Source: Endotrypanum monterogeii (Eukaryota > Euglenozoa > Kinetoplastea > Trypanosomatida > Trypanosomatidae). Taken from it: 33,242 nt of DNA. The stretch covers positions 22,768 through 56,009 of the forward strand of contig CM007331.1 of assembly GCA_000333855.2 (NCBI GenBank), read 5' to 3'. This document shows, one piece after another, positions 1 through 9,416 of this stretch (position 1 is the stretch's first letter; each line of letters opens with the position of its first letter). Under the pieces are notes generated by a model. The model had not been told where the DNA came from. It saw only the letters and a list, made by a program, of their open reading frames with translations, and made no database searches. A program made the translations under genes and the position numbers.

Positions 1-269
1 GCAGCAGCAGCGCGACGACGCGGTGCAGCAGGCACAGCAGCGGGTCGAGGACCTGGAGCAACTCTCGCAGCAGGTGCAGGCCATGGACGCTCTTCGCACG
101 GAACTGGCGGCAGCGCAGCAGCAGCGCGACGACGCGGTGCAGCAGGCACAGCAGCGGGTCGAGGACCTGGAGCAACTCTCGCAGCAGGTGCAGGCCATGG
201 ATGCTCTTCGCACGGAACTGGCGGCAGCGCAGCAGCAGCGCGACGACGCGGTGCAGCAGGCACAGCAGC
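1..269 (+). repeat. 114-bp in-frame tandem repeat in golgin coding region
   Basis: The period is exactly 114 bases (38 codons). The landmark cgcgacgacg occurs at 11, 125 and 239. The two full units differ at one visible base (gccatggac versus gccatggat), and a third, partial unit ends near 269. The array runs off the left edge, so the copy number is unknown. Near-identity suggests recent expansion or ongoing homogenisation. Confidence 0.9.
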
Positions 270-1372
270 AGCGGGAGCTAGCCGTATCGATGAGGGGGGA
301 AGTTGAAAAGAAGTCGACAGAGCTCGAACAGCTGGAAGCAGGTCTCCTCAACTGGAAGGAAAAAGTGAAAGCCGCTAAATTGAAGGACAGTGAAGAGATC
401 CGGCAGCTGAGGGGCGAGTTGGATGAGTGGAGGAGTGAGGTGTTGAAGGTATCGGTAGCAGTGCTGACGTTGTGTTGTGGTGTCTGTAGTTCTGAGGATC
501 CTGTGTCAGCGGTGATCTGGGGAGCAGGTGTGACCGAGATTATAAGTAAAACCCAAGTTCTTTTGGAGAAACTATTCTCGGAGGTTGCGAAGGAAGGCAC
601 GTGGATGGGGATTCAAGCGGGTACAGAACTCCTTACTGCGCATCTGCGTGCTTGTGCGACCGCGGCAGGAGAGGCTGAGGCGAAGGTGAAGTATTTGGAT
701 GCTGATGTATTGCGGCTGAAAGAGTCGGAGCAATTATGGCAAGCGCGTTGTGAGGATGCGGAAGCGCGTGTGGAGAATCTAGACGAGCAGTTGAAGTGCA
801 CGTCGGCTCAAACTGAACGGATCCAGTACCTGGAGCAAGAGAACAACGATCTAAAGACGCGATGCAACCTTCTTAGAAAGGAGCTTCAAAGGCAGCGCGA
901 CGCCGTTCAATTGGATCGAACGCAGCTGTATGAGCCCACAAATGCCGATGCCTTTGTGGCGTCTACCACGCAGAGTTCCAGTGCAGTGCAATCTTCCTTC
1001 TCTGTCGCAGCAGGCGGGGCGTCTGATCGAGAGGCAGCGACATTGGTGAGCAGCAAAGACGTGCAGCGAGCTCCCGTAAAGATCAAGTCAAAGTTGGATC
1101 AGCTTGCCAGGGAAAACGACGAGCTCAAGCGAGAGAATGCACATAACAACAACACCATTGCTCAGTATGTCAGGGAGTTGGAAGGATACAAGGCTAATGA
1201 AAAAGTTCAGATGAGCATTGAATATCTCCGAAACATAGTGCATCAGTATCTCTGCGCCGGAGAGGATTTGCGTCCGAAAATGATCCCAGCGATTTGTACC
1301 GTCTTGGAATTCAGTAGCAAACAAAAAGAAGACGTAGTAAGCGCGAATCCTCGATGCCCCCAATTTCACTGA
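2..1372 (+). CDS. GRIP-domain golgin, coiled-coil, 5' end outside window
   Basis: Large coiled-coil protein, probably a trans-Golgi tether recruited through its C-terminal GRIP domain by an Arl1-type GTPase (family knowledge). The frame is open from base 2. The first apparent start at 23 is GTG inside a repeat, so the true start lies upstream; 456 codons are visible. Residues about 1-90 are a heptad-rich 38-residue repeat rich in Q, E, A and L. Residues about 146-181 are unusually hydrophobic and Cys-containing. Coiled coil resumes at about 220-300 and 360-400. The last 50 residues (about 404-445) read as a GRIP domain: IEYLRNIVHQYL with the family's key Tyr (codon at 1223), then a run ending near VLEFSSKQKEDVV. 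The gene ends 207 bases before repeat copy A, which probably lies in its 3' UTR. Family call is good; exact orthologue not determined. Confidence 0.8.
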   Translation, partial: QQQRDDAVQQAQQRVEDLEQLSQQVQAMDALRTELAAAQQQRDDAVQQAQQRVEDLEQLSQQVQAMDALRTELAAAQQQRDDAVQQAQQQRELAVSMRGEVEKKSTELEQLEAGLLNWKEKVKAAKLKDSEEIRQLRGELDEWRSEVLKVSVAVLTLCCGVCSSEDPVSAVIWGAGVTEIISKTQVLLEKLFSEVAKEGTWMGIQAGTELLTAHLRACATAAGEAEAKVKYLDADVLRLKESEQLWQARCEDAEARVENLDEQLKCTSAQTERIQYLEQENNDLKTRCNLLRKELQRQRDAVQLDRTQLYEPTNADAFVASTTQSSSAVQSSFSVAAGGASDREAATLVSSKDVQRAPVKIKSKLDQLARENDELKRENAHNNNTIAQYVRELEGYKANEKVQMSIEYLRNIVHQYLCAGEDLRPKMIPAICTVLEFSSKQKEDVVSANPRCPQFH

Positions 1373-1579
1373 TTCGTTTCGACGCAGCTCAGTGAGGCGA
1401 CTGTAGGCGTAACTGAAAATCCTCATGCACTCCGATTACATGGCTGAGTTTATCACGAGGAGGCTGTTGAGGTAGTGGAAGCCTCAGAGAATGGTGTGGC
1501 GGTCCTGGCTCAGTGGCATCTCGTGCTCATTGGGCTTGTCATGAGTGTCCTACACCTCACCGCAAAACGAATTCTACAA

Positions 1580-1998
1580 CACTTATGCATTTGCGGCAAA
1601 ACAGAGGAGGTATTCGTTTGTTGCCTCCTTCTTTTTTCTTTTCTATTGCAGTGGACACCACAGCGTAGGCGTATGAGCATCTGGTGCCCACGCGGTGGAT
1701 GAACTCGATCGCTGCCGACGGTGGCACGGGCGAGCCCCCCATGGAGTCGGGAGGTGCGTGCGGTGCATCGTTGCTGGTGTCTGCGGGTCCGCTCCTGGAT
1801 GTCGGTGCTTCGGCGCGACCCGCTGATGCAAGCGCGTCCCACACGCCCCACCGGTGAGGTGACCCGCGGTGCGATGCATCGTTGTGGTTTTTTTTTGTTT
1901 CTTGCAGGGAAGCGGCGGGGCTGTGCTGAAGCGACTGAGCATGCCATTGCTGCATCGCGTGTGTACCATTGCTGGGCACGACGCGGTGGGTGGATTGT
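1580..1998 (+). mobile_element. Interspersed repeat copy A (SIDER-like candidate)
   Basis: 419-base copy of the repeat also found at 20506-20968 and 20993-21426, in the same orientation. Homology begins at cacttatgca and ends at gtgggtggattgt. Relative to the other copies it lacks about 49 bases after the gcgcgaccc landmark near 1822, with CCGC at both breakpoints. It carries two polypyrimidine-AG modules, with AGs at 1650-1651 and 1906-1907. Its position in a 3' UTR and its size fit Leishmania SIDER retroposons (family knowledge). Assignment to SIDER is inference; homology among the three copies is directly visible. Confidence 0.75.
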
Positions 1999-2377
1999 GG
2001 CGTTGAGCCCACGCTCAAGGGTGAAGCGTACCACGTTACTAACTGGAGAAAGAAAAAAAGTGTTGGAGTTTATGCGGCCACTCTGCAGTCGTGCAGCCAG
2101 AAGTAGTTTTGCGTCGCGACTCTTCCAGTCAGAATGAACTCAAACATACAATGATGATTTTCCCGTGTACACGAACTGGTGTACGGCAAGATGCATGTCA
2201 TCTCCAAGAATGCGTGGAGCAAGTACGAAAAACATACATTTTTTTTTTCCTGCACGGTTTTCTTTGCACCTTGCGTACTGAATGCAAAAACTACGTCACC
2301 CTTCTGAGGCGCCTGCTTTGAAGGGAATGAGTGGTTTTGAACAGGTTGCGTCTGGGAGGCGGCCGGTAGTGCACTCT

Positions 2378-2442
2378 TCCCTTTTCTATTTTTTTTTTTT
2401 GTATTGTCTCCCCTCGCCTCACCCTATCAACTTCTCCTTCAG
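2378..2442 (+). promoter_or_regulatory. Candidate trans-splice acceptor for RRM-like gene
   Basis: A long pyrimidine-rich stretch ends in cttctccttcag with AG at 2441-2442, 120 bases before the ATG. If used, the leader contains an ATG at 2465 opening a 17-codon upstream frame. A weaker alternative is ctttttcttgtggtgag with AG at 2550-2551, 11 bases before the ATG. Confidence 0.5.
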
Positions 2443-2561
2443 CAGCTGTACTGCTATCTCCGTGATGCAGGCGTACTACACCCATCATTTCTTTGTTTGT
2501 CATACACACCGAGCATAACACTGCCATTACATAGCTTTTTCTTGTGGTGAGATAGGCACTC

Positions 2562-3209
2562 ATGGGGAAACGAGATCTCGAGAAAGAAAAGCAGCTGGAG
2601 CTGGCTGCAATTTGGGGCAGTGAAGTCCAGGGCGACGCACGCTTTCCTAAACGACGGGGAGCCGCTCACAAGAAAGACAGCACTGCGGTCGATAATAATG
2701 ACGATGTCGACCCAGACGTCCTCTCAGAAATGGGAAGTGATACCGGAAGCGTTGCGAGCAAGCGCAGTGATACGGTGAAGAAAGAGGCGCGAAAGTCTGT
2801 CAAAAAAAAAACCAACTATCGCCTTCATTGTTTTGTTGAGCCAGGCACAGAACTGAATGCTGTTCGCACAGTGTTCGAGGCGTACGATCCAAAGGTCGAA
2901 ATTCGTACAGCGCAGAAAGGAAATTTGCTCAACAAGTCACAGTTCGCAGTGCTTACATTTCGGAACAAAGCAATGGCGCTGCACGCAGTGAAGACGCTCG
3001 ACGGATCCAATCAGCGTGATCTGCTGGGTGTGAGTAGTCTAAAGCTGAACCTTATGCTGACAAGACAGCAAAGCAAGATTGCACGCAAGAAGCTCAACCG
3101 ACAGATTCGCCAACTAAAGGAGCAAGATCAACTGAAGGAAGAGCAAGAGGACTTGGAGTTCATTCGAAATTTCTTGAAAAGGCAGGGTACGTCTAACAAG
3201 AGCAAGTAG
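2562..3209 (+). CDS. Basic RRM-like putative RNA-binding protein
   Basis: 215 residues, starting at a clear ATG. The N-terminus is charged (MGKRDLEKEK), followed by an acidic and serine-rich linker at about 45-65 and a Lys/Arg cluster at 70-84. Residues about 85-166 resemble an RRM fold: strand-helix around LHCFVEPGTELNAVRTVF, an RNP1-like strand SQFAVLTF followed by a helix AMALHAVKTLDG, and a final strand VSSLKLNLML. The C-terminus is a highly charged helix (about 167-208) ending in basic residues. This composition is common in nucleolar or ribosome-biogenesis factors, but that role is only inference. The aromatic RNP positions are weak, so RNA binding is not assured. Confidence 0.65.
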   Translation: MGKRDLEKEKQLELAAIWGSEVQGDARFPKRRGAAHKKDSTAVDNNDDVDPDVLSEMGSDTGSVASKRSDTVKKEARKSVKKKTNYRLHCFVEPGTELNAVRTVFEAYDPKVEIRTAQKGNLLNKSQFAVLTFRNKAMALHAVKTLDGSNQRDLLGVSSLKLNLMLTRQQSKIARKKLNRQIRQLKEQDQLKEEQEDLEFIRNFLKRQGTSNKSK

Positions 3210-3557
3210 GCTAGGACGGAGGGAGGGAGTGGGTACCGACCAGCCGCGGGTGATTTTGTGGAAGAGGCATTCGTGACTGTGAGCCCCTACGGGTACGATT
3301 CAGTCGATGCATTCGCCTCACGAGTGGTATTGTGTGGCGTGTTAAGCGACTACGAGTAACTCTATTTTAAACCCGCTCAAAGAGCTAATAACACAGCAGC
3401 TGTTGGTCTTGTGTCTATGCCGGGGAGCAAGGGGGTTTGGAGAGGAGCGAAACCTCTTTTCCGAGGCACATCTCCTCCTCTTGCTTTCCCCCCCCCCACC
3501 ACCACCACCACCACCAACACACGCGCCACAGGGCAGCATTCGAAACGGCTCCACCTC

Positions 3558-3589
<32 letters not shown>

Positions 3590-4059
3590 TTATGCACAGT
3601 TTATCGGGACTTTTGTGACTCCGATACATCTTCACGCAATGAGAGAATCCTCCAGCTACAAGAGGCGAACGCCACGTCCTCAGCACCCATGTCTCCCCTA
3701 TCGTTTCCCTCGCAGACGCTTCGTCTCGGAATACTCTCTCCTCTTCCCTGACCCCTTGCCTGTCGCTACGAGTGGTGAGCAACCCCTCTCCCGTGTCGCA
3801 CGGCACCTACTCACCTCCATACAGACCACCCACTGCACACTTCTTTGAGTAATCAGAGACACGGGTGTGGGGGGGGAAAAAAAAGAAAAAGAAAACGGAC
3901 TTGAGGAGCTGAACGAACACACAACTCAGTTGTCTTTTTTGAGAACGGAGATACAGGGTAACATCAGGCCCTGAGGGTCACTTGTGTGTGCTGTCGTCGA
4001 GTTGGCTAGTGTGGCCTGAAAAAAATCGCTTCAGCTGCTGCCAAACCTAGGGCAACCAG
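3210..4059. other. Intergenic region with low-complexity tracts
   Basis: 850 bases without a credible gene. Contains poly-C, (ACC)n and a (TG)n run, followed by pyrimidine-rich DNA from about 3690 to 3850. Candidate acceptors for the MORN gene are AG at 3942-3943 (after tgtctttttt) and AG at 3714-3715 (after tcgtttccctcgc). Which is used cannot be decided by eye. Confidence 0.6.
3488..3583. repeat. Simple-sequence cluster: poly-C, (ACC)n, (TG)n
   Basis: Poly-C at about 3488-3497, ACC triplets at about 3498-3515 and a TG dinucleotide run at 3559-3583, all inside the intergenic spacer. Confidence 0.9.
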
Positions 4060-6030
4060 ATGGCAACAGTCCTGAAGGATGAGGAGACGTACAGTGAGCT
4101 CAAGGGCTTTCGGCCGAGGGACTGGGCTCCTCTTCGCACCATCACTGCTGTCGACAGCTACGTGGGCGAGATGCAGCAAGAGGATGCTGCATCGTACCCC
4201 GTGCTCGAGGGTGTCGGCATACTGCACTCCCGAATGGGGTATGAATACACTGGTCTGCTGCATGAGGGAGAGGCCGCTGGCAACGGCGTTCAGCAGTGGA
4301 GCGACGGTCGCACAGTGTGCGGATCATTTCACCACGGAACTGTGACGGGAAAGGGATCTCTGCAGTGGCCCAACGGAGATATTTACACGGGGGAACTGTG
4401 TGAAAGTGTGCGTCACGGTCATGGCACCCTTGTCTCCGACGCCGGTCGGTCCAAGTACACCGGCAGCTGGTATCATGGGGTGCGGCACGGACAAGGTGCC
4501 CAAACTTTCCCTGACGGGAGCGTCTACGAAGGGGAGTGGCAGCACAATGCACGCCACGGAAACGGTCGCATGCGTTACAGTACCGGCGACATATATGAAG
4601 GCTCCTGGCGTGATGGCACGCCGTGCGGGTACGGTGTAATGGGTTGGGTACACCCGAGCGGGTGCTTCTATCGCGAATTGTACAAGGGGGATTGGAAGGA
4701 AGGGTTTCCAGACGGATGCGGTATTTCAACGTACGTCACCATGCCCAAGGACATCCCTCTTGGGGCACCCCCCACTTCCCTTGTGGTGCCGTCCATGTAC
4801 GCTGCGCCTGAGGACGCCCTACTAAATGTGTATGTTGGTGCGTACCGCCATGGGCAGCGGCACGGCAACGGGGTTTTCTACTATGCAGACGGCAGCTGCT
4901 ACGATGGCGGGTGGGCGGCTGGGGTCCGTAGCGGGCCAGGTCACTTCACCTCTGCGGTTGGAGAGGTGCAGACAACACATACAGGATCGAATCAGGACAC
5001 AGGATTCGCTGAGGTAGGACTAAGCATAGAGGAAGCACCACCTTCCGTGGTGCCTTGTCTGTCACCTCACGGCTTGGGCAGCCTCCTGGAGACAGAGGAT
5101 GACCTGCGGGAGACGATGCGTCTTCTGCTGCTGCGCTACAACACAACTCTGAAAAGACTGTTCAAGGACTACAGCCATAGAGGCGGGCACGTGTCCTTGC
5201 CTACAATGCGAAGCGACTGGTGGCAGAACCGATTGCCAGGTCGTGTGACACTCACACAGTGTCTGTGTCTTTTGTACGACTGGAATATTCTAGGGTCGCA
5301 TTTCTCGATTGGTGCTGCCTTGCGTGCAGTGGCTGAGGTGCTGCGTGTGGAGGCGGTGACTTGGAATGGCTCGAAGGCAGCGACCACTCTGGCTGCATCA
5401 CTGACGGCAGTGAGCGAGGCGGAAGGCACCCTCAACTACCGGCAGTTTTGCGAGTGGCTGATCCGTGTCGCAGTGGCAGTACACGGTGGTCCGGCGCACA
5501 CAACAATGAAACCGAAAGTCAGTACTCTTCTTGATAGTCCCCTAATCCACGACTCCAGTGCTTCGTCATGCGTGGTGGCAACGGTATTCCTGCCGAACTC
5601 GATGTGTCACAGAAACCTTGTGCAGTCTCACCTTAGTTTGCTCAAGCGATGCTACGCAGATCTCCAAAGCGTGAAAGACGGGGATAAATACGGTGTCATA
5701 TTGCGGTCTTGCTTGACAGCCATGGAGAAAACGCTCGCCAAGTACCAAATGAATCCAGCATGTGTACTGGAGAGGCTCGCATGGCTGAAGGACTCGGGGC
5801 CAGATCTTAATACCGCCCCTGGCGCCGAGAATAGTCTGGCAGTGGAGATGGTGACTGCTTCCAAAGTGAAGAACAAACAGGTGAAGCAGCTTGATGAGGA
5901 TGTGAAGACCGAGCAATCATTTGTCGAGTTCGTGGAGACCGTCATGACCATTGTCGAGATGGGACGTCAACGTGGGTTCACTGACGCGCATACGTTGTTG
6001 GTTGACCTTCAGCACAATCTTTTTGCCTAG
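4060..6030 (+). CDS. MORN-repeat protein, radial spoke head 10 (RSPH10B)-like
   Basis: 656 residues from the first ATG. Residues about 62-305 hold nine MORN repeats of the Y.G.W..G.RHG.G type, for example YTGSWYHGVRHGQG, YEGEWQHNARHGNG and YVGAYRHGQRHGNG. A loop near 230-262 separates repeats seven and eight. The C-terminal half is helical. LKRLFKDYSHRGG and a TLTQCLCLLYDW / LNYRQFCEWLIRVA pair resemble the region that follows the MORN array in RSPH10B, where the family has leucine-rich helices after the array. This suggests an axonemal radial-spoke protein of the flagellum. MORN proteins also occur in cytoskeletal collars, so MORN identity is certain, RSPH10B likely and spoke location inferred. 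Confidence 0.75.
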   Translation: MATVLKDEETYSELKGFRPRDWAPLRTITAVDSYVGEMQQEDAASYPVLEGVGILHSRMGYEYTGLLHEGEAAGNGVQQWSDGRTVCGSFHHGTVTGKGSLQWPNGDIYTGELCESVRHGHGTLVSDAGRSKYTGSWYHGVRHGQGAQTFPDGSVYEGEWQHNARHGNGRMRYSTGDIYEGSWRDGTPCGYGVMGWVHPSGCFYRELYKGDWKEGFPDGCGISTYVTMPKDIPLGAPPTSLVVPSMYAAPEDALLNVYVGAYRHGQRHGNGVFYYADGSCYDGGWAAGVRSGPGHFTSAVGEVQTTHTGSNQDTGFAEVGLSIEEAPPSVVPCLSPHGLGSLLETEDDLRETMRLLLLRYNTTLKRLFKDYSHRGGHVSLPTMRSDWWQNRLPGRVTLTQCLCLLYDWNILGSHFSIGAALRAVAEVLRVEAVTWNGSKAATTLAASLTAVSEAEGTLNYRQFCEWLIRVAVAVHGGPAHTTMKPKVSTLLDSPLIHDSSASSCVVATVFLPNSMCHRNLVQSHLSLLKRCYADLQSVKDGDKYGVILRSCLTAMEKTLAKYQMNPACVLERLAWLKDSGPDLNTAPGAENSLAVEMVTASKVKNKQVKQLDEDVKTEQSFVEFVETVMTIVEMGRQRGFTDAHTLLVDLQHNLFA

Positions 6031-6919
6031 TGAGCGCACGCATGACTCATGTCTTTCTTTTTTCCTTTCACAGCCACCCCTCTTTGCGGTTGCCCTTCAT
6101 GTCTAGGTGACACCCAATGGTGTGGAGCGGTGGCCTTCTGGGGTATCTATGCGCCAACCAATGATGTATACTTAGACCTTGCCTGGTCTTGTTGAGTGCC
6201 GCTCCGGATATGTATACTGAATCTACCCTTCTTTGCTCTTGGTTCTCGACAGTAGGAGAGGAAGGAAGGGAGCTGCGGCGGACTCTTCTCTCAGAAGATG
6301 ACTGTTTTCACGTCTACCCTCTTATTGTCACGCGTATGTGTGTGGTTGTGGTGTAGGGGGTCATTTTATTATTATTAAACCCCTCATCTCACGTACTGCT
6401 GTAAACCCTCACAAAACCACGTGCTAGTATGTGAACTGTTTCAAGGATAACTCGTGGGCCTGGTCCGCTGCAGGTCCCAACATACAGAAACTTTGAAATG
6501 AGATGCACGGGAACACCAATGCACGATTCCCGACGTTTTTTTGAAATCCTTTTTACCAGACAATGCGCAAGAATATGTGCACGTCTGTATTTTCACGCTC
6601 TTTCATGGAGAGTATAGGTCATCGTCGGTGCGGATAGGGAGACGTATTCCCTTTTCGGAGCTTCTACTATGCCGTGGCGAGTGTACCACATCATCTAAAT
6701 CAAATCTCCTCCATCCTCCCTGCTCTCCCTCTTGGCCTAACGGACATGATCACTGTTGGCGTACTGTCGAACCAACCATCGTGCACCCCGTATATAGATC
6801 CCTGCACCCAATCTTTGCAACTTGCGCTCTCTCCCTCCTCCCTCACTCAGATAACGAAACACAAAGGGAATCCAAAGTGTCATCAAGTGTGCTACTTCGT
6901 GCCGTCCTCACTCCGCATC
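6031..6919. other. Intergenic region between MORN gene and SerRS
   Basis: 889 bases. The open frame of SerRS extends upstream to a GTG at 6674, but the amino acid composition there is UTR-like and a strong splice signal lies inside it. No other gene is seen. Confidence 0.65.
6822..6850 (+). promoter_or_regulatory. Trans-splice acceptor for SerRS
   Basis: A near-uninterrupted pyrimidine tract (cgctctctccctcctccctcactc) is followed immediately by AG at 6849-6850. The resulting 69-base leader has no ATG before the one at 6920, which fixes the SerRS start and rules out the upstream non-ATG extension. Confidence 0.75.
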
Positions 6920-8344
6920 ATGGGCCTCGACATCCAGCTTTTCCGAGATCCCGAGACGGCGAATGTGGTGCGCGAGTCGGAGCGCCGCCGCTACGCTAAG
7001 CCTGAGATCGTTGATGAGATCATCGAGATTGACCAGCGCTGGCGCCGCACTCAATTCCTGACTGAAGTCAGCAAGAAGATGATCAACACCTGCAGCAAGG
7101 CTGTAGGTGCAAAGAAGAAATCCAAAGAGGCGGACGGCGAAGTCTCTGAGGTACCTGCTGATATTATGAACGCTGCTCAGGAAGGCACACTGAACGCGGA
7201 GAAGGTAGAGCAGTTGTGCATTCTCCAGCTGAAAGAGCTTTCCAAATCACTGACAACGCAGGTGGAGCAACTCGCGAAGGTGGCCGCGGAGCAGGAAGCG
7301 GAGCGAGACCGCATGGTGATGAGTGTTGGCAATATTCTACATGAGTCTGTACCCGTCGCCAACGACGAGGACACAGGGAACGTGGTTGTGCGCACGTACG
7401 GTGATGTGACACGGCGCATGAAGTTGACGCATGTCGACTGTATGGAGCGGCTCGGTCTTCTGGACACGTCCAAGGCGGTGACCGGGATGGCGGGCGGCCG
7501 TGCCTTTGTTCTGCGCGGCGGGCTAGTGCAGCTGCAGTTCGCCCTCATTTCTTATGCGCTCAACTTCCTCATTTCTCGTGGCTACGAGCCGTTCTATCCG
7601 CCATTCTTCCTCAACAAAGAATACATGGGTGCAGTGGCGCAGCTGTCCGACTTCGACGAGTCGCTCTACAAAGTCTCGGGCGATGGAGACGAGAAGTACC
7701 TCATTGCAACCAGCGAGGCACCCATTGCTGCGTACCACTCCAACAAGTGGTTCACTGAGATCAAGAATCCGATCAAGTACGCGGGCGTCTCGTCATGCTT
7801 TCGCAAGGAAGCCGGTGCACATGGCAGGGACACGCTGGGAATATTTCGCGTTCACCAGTTCGACAAACTCGAGCAATTTATTGTGTGCTCCCCTCGCGAG
7901 GAGCAGTCATGGAGGATGCTTGAGGAAATGATTCAGACTTCGCAGGATTTTAACGAGAGCCTCGGTCTGCCCTACCGCGTCATAAACATCTGCTCTGGAG
8001 CCCTCAACAATGCTGCGGCCAAAAAATACGATCTAGAAGCGTGGTTCCCTGGTTCTGGTGCTTTCCGCGAACTGGTTTCCTGCTCGAACTGCACAGACTA
8101 CCAGGCTCGCGGTGTGAACTGCCGATTCGGTCCGAACACGAAGGGCACAGCAGCGAACAATACGAAGGAGTACTGCCACATGTTAAATGGCACCCTCTGT
8201 GCTGTCACACGGACAATGTGCTGCATCTGTGAAAACTACCAGACTGAGGAAGGCATCCAGATCCCTGAGGTGCTGCGCCCCTTCATGATGGGGATGGAGA
8301 TTCTCAAGTTCCCTGCAGAAACTCCTGCGACTGAGCAAGCATAA
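6920..8344 (+). CDS. Seryl-tRNA synthetase, cytosolic type
   Basis: 474 residues. Class II synthetase charging tRNA(Ser), and tRNA(Sec) in organisms that have it. The N-terminal ~130 residues form the charged helical arm that binds the long variable arm of the tRNA. In the catalytic core, the serine-binding TSE is at residues 264-266, motif 2 begins at F294 (FRKEAGAHGRDTLGIFRVHQF), and motif 3 spans about 381-397 (AFRELVSCSNCTDYQAR) ending in the conserved Arg. The NICSGALNNAAAKKYDLEAW segment is also typical. Length fits the eukaryotic enzyme. There is no N-terminal mitochondrial presequence from this ATG. Trypanosomatids are thought to use one SerRS for cytosol and mitochondrion or to import charged tRNA, so dual use is open. 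Confidence 0.96.
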   Translation: MGLDIQLFRDPETANVVRESERRRYAKPEIVDEIIEIDQRWRRTQFLTEVSKKMINTCSKAVGAKKKSKEADGEVSEVPADIMNAAQEGTLNAEKVEQLCILQLKELSKSLTTQVEQLAKVAAEQEAERDRMVMSVGNILHESVPVANDEDTGNVVVRTYGDVTRRMKLTHVDCMERLGLLDTSKAVTGMAGGRAFVLRGGLVQLQFALISYALNFLISRGYEPFYPPFFLNKEYMGAVAQLSDFDESLYKVSGDGDEKYLIATSEAPIAAYHSNKWFTEIKNPIKYAGVSSCFRKEAGAHGRDTLGIFRVHQFDKLEQFIVCSPREEQSWRMLEEMIQTSQDFNESLGLPYRVINICSGALNNAAAKKYDLEAWFPGSGAFRELVSCSNCTDYQARGVNCRFGPNTKGTAANNTKEYCHMLNGTLCAVTRTMCCICENYQTEEGIQIPEVLRPFMMGMEILKFPAETPATEQA

Positions 8345-9389
8345 GGGCCACTTGGAGCCGAGATCAGTGCGACAATGTTATTCACGCACGGTGGCCGGTC
8401 TGCGGACCTTTTGTTCTCCTTCCGACGGCCCGCATTTGTTTGGCGGAGATGATACGCGAGCACAAAAAAAGAATTGTGGCACTTCGTCATCAAATCGCCC
8501 CCCGCCGCCTTCCTCTGTGGGTGCTGCCCCTCTTCGGTCGTCTTTGCACTTCGACGATTTTCCGCTGTCTTGTCTCGTCTCCTGAAGCCTTTACTTCCTC
8601 AAACCCTCAAAGTAAGACAAGTATTTGTTGAACACCGAGATGGTGTAAGCCTGCGTGGCCGCGGTTTGTGAGGACACTGACGAACGTCCAAAGCTCTTAT
8701 GGACATGGGTACGTGTAGGATATGTTAACAGCAGCGCGAGTTGAATCGAGAGGACCTTAGGAATATATTCTGTCGACAGGGCATCTACTGAGAGCACCAA
8801 GCGGCGACAGACGCATCTGTATCTTGTTTTTTTGTTTTTTTATTGTAGTCGCTTTGAGCTCCCTTGCGCCGTACACAAGACTGAACGTTGTCACACAACG
8901 CGAGAGGTAAACCTAACTAGTTAAACAATGGGATGCTGTGTGCATATGCATGTGAATGTGTACACGACCCATTTCTTTTTTTTTTTCACTGACACAGACA
9001 CAGTTGGCATTCCTTTCATTTTTCTACTTCCCTTTCCTTTTCGATTTGCAGATGTTGATGGTGAGTAACGGATGTTCTGTTCATGTGAGAGGGCAATAAC
9101 ACGAGCAGTATCGGAAAGTTTGTCACTAGGGGCCTCAGTCGACGCCCAGGGATTTATGCATGCATACAGTGACGCAAGTAAGCGGGCATCACAATTATAT
9201 GGCTTCCGTTGCAGATCGAGTGGACTGAGATACTTGTTTATGTTTCTCTGATCGCTACTATATCCCCCCAGAGCGCTTTTTTGTCTCCTTGCCGACTGAC
9301 CGTGGGGTGGAAATTGTGTGGGGGGAGGGGAGCGCACGTGGCGGCGTGTGTGGGTTGAGCTGCCTCCCATGACTCTTCCATGAGAAAGT

Positions 9390-9416
9390 CCCCCCCCCCC
9401 CCATAAAAAAAAAAAA
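9390..9416. repeat. Adjacent C13 and A12 homopolymers
   Basis: Thirteen C, two other bases (at), then twelve A, just upstream of the kinase leader region. Prone to length variation and to sequencing error. Confidence 0.9.

Larger units (their letters stand above)
1373..2561. other. Intergenic region between golgin and RRM-like gene
   Basis: About 1.2 kb without a credible gene. It holds the golgin 3' UTR with the interspersed repeat at 1580-1998, then pyrimidine-rich DNA with a T-rich run near 2388-2400 that leads to the splice acceptor of the next gene. Short frames on both strands lack ATG starts, composition or domains typical of real genes here. Confidence 0.7.

Noticed and set aside
1854..1907. 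Intron-like GTGAGG ... TTGCAG segment inside the repeat
   Set aside because: The pattern resembles a minimal cis-intron of about 54 bases, but trypanosomatids have only a handful of cis-introns and there is no exon on either side.
3488..3583. Possible CRISPR-like or satellite array
   Set aside because: These are short simple-sequence runs without spacer-repeat structure, ordinary in trypanosomatid spacers.
6674..6919. N-terminal extension of SerRS as a mitochondrial presequence
   Set aside because: It begins at GTG and the strongest splice acceptor of the window (AG 6849-6850) lies inside it. Only a minor upstream-spliced isoform could revive it.
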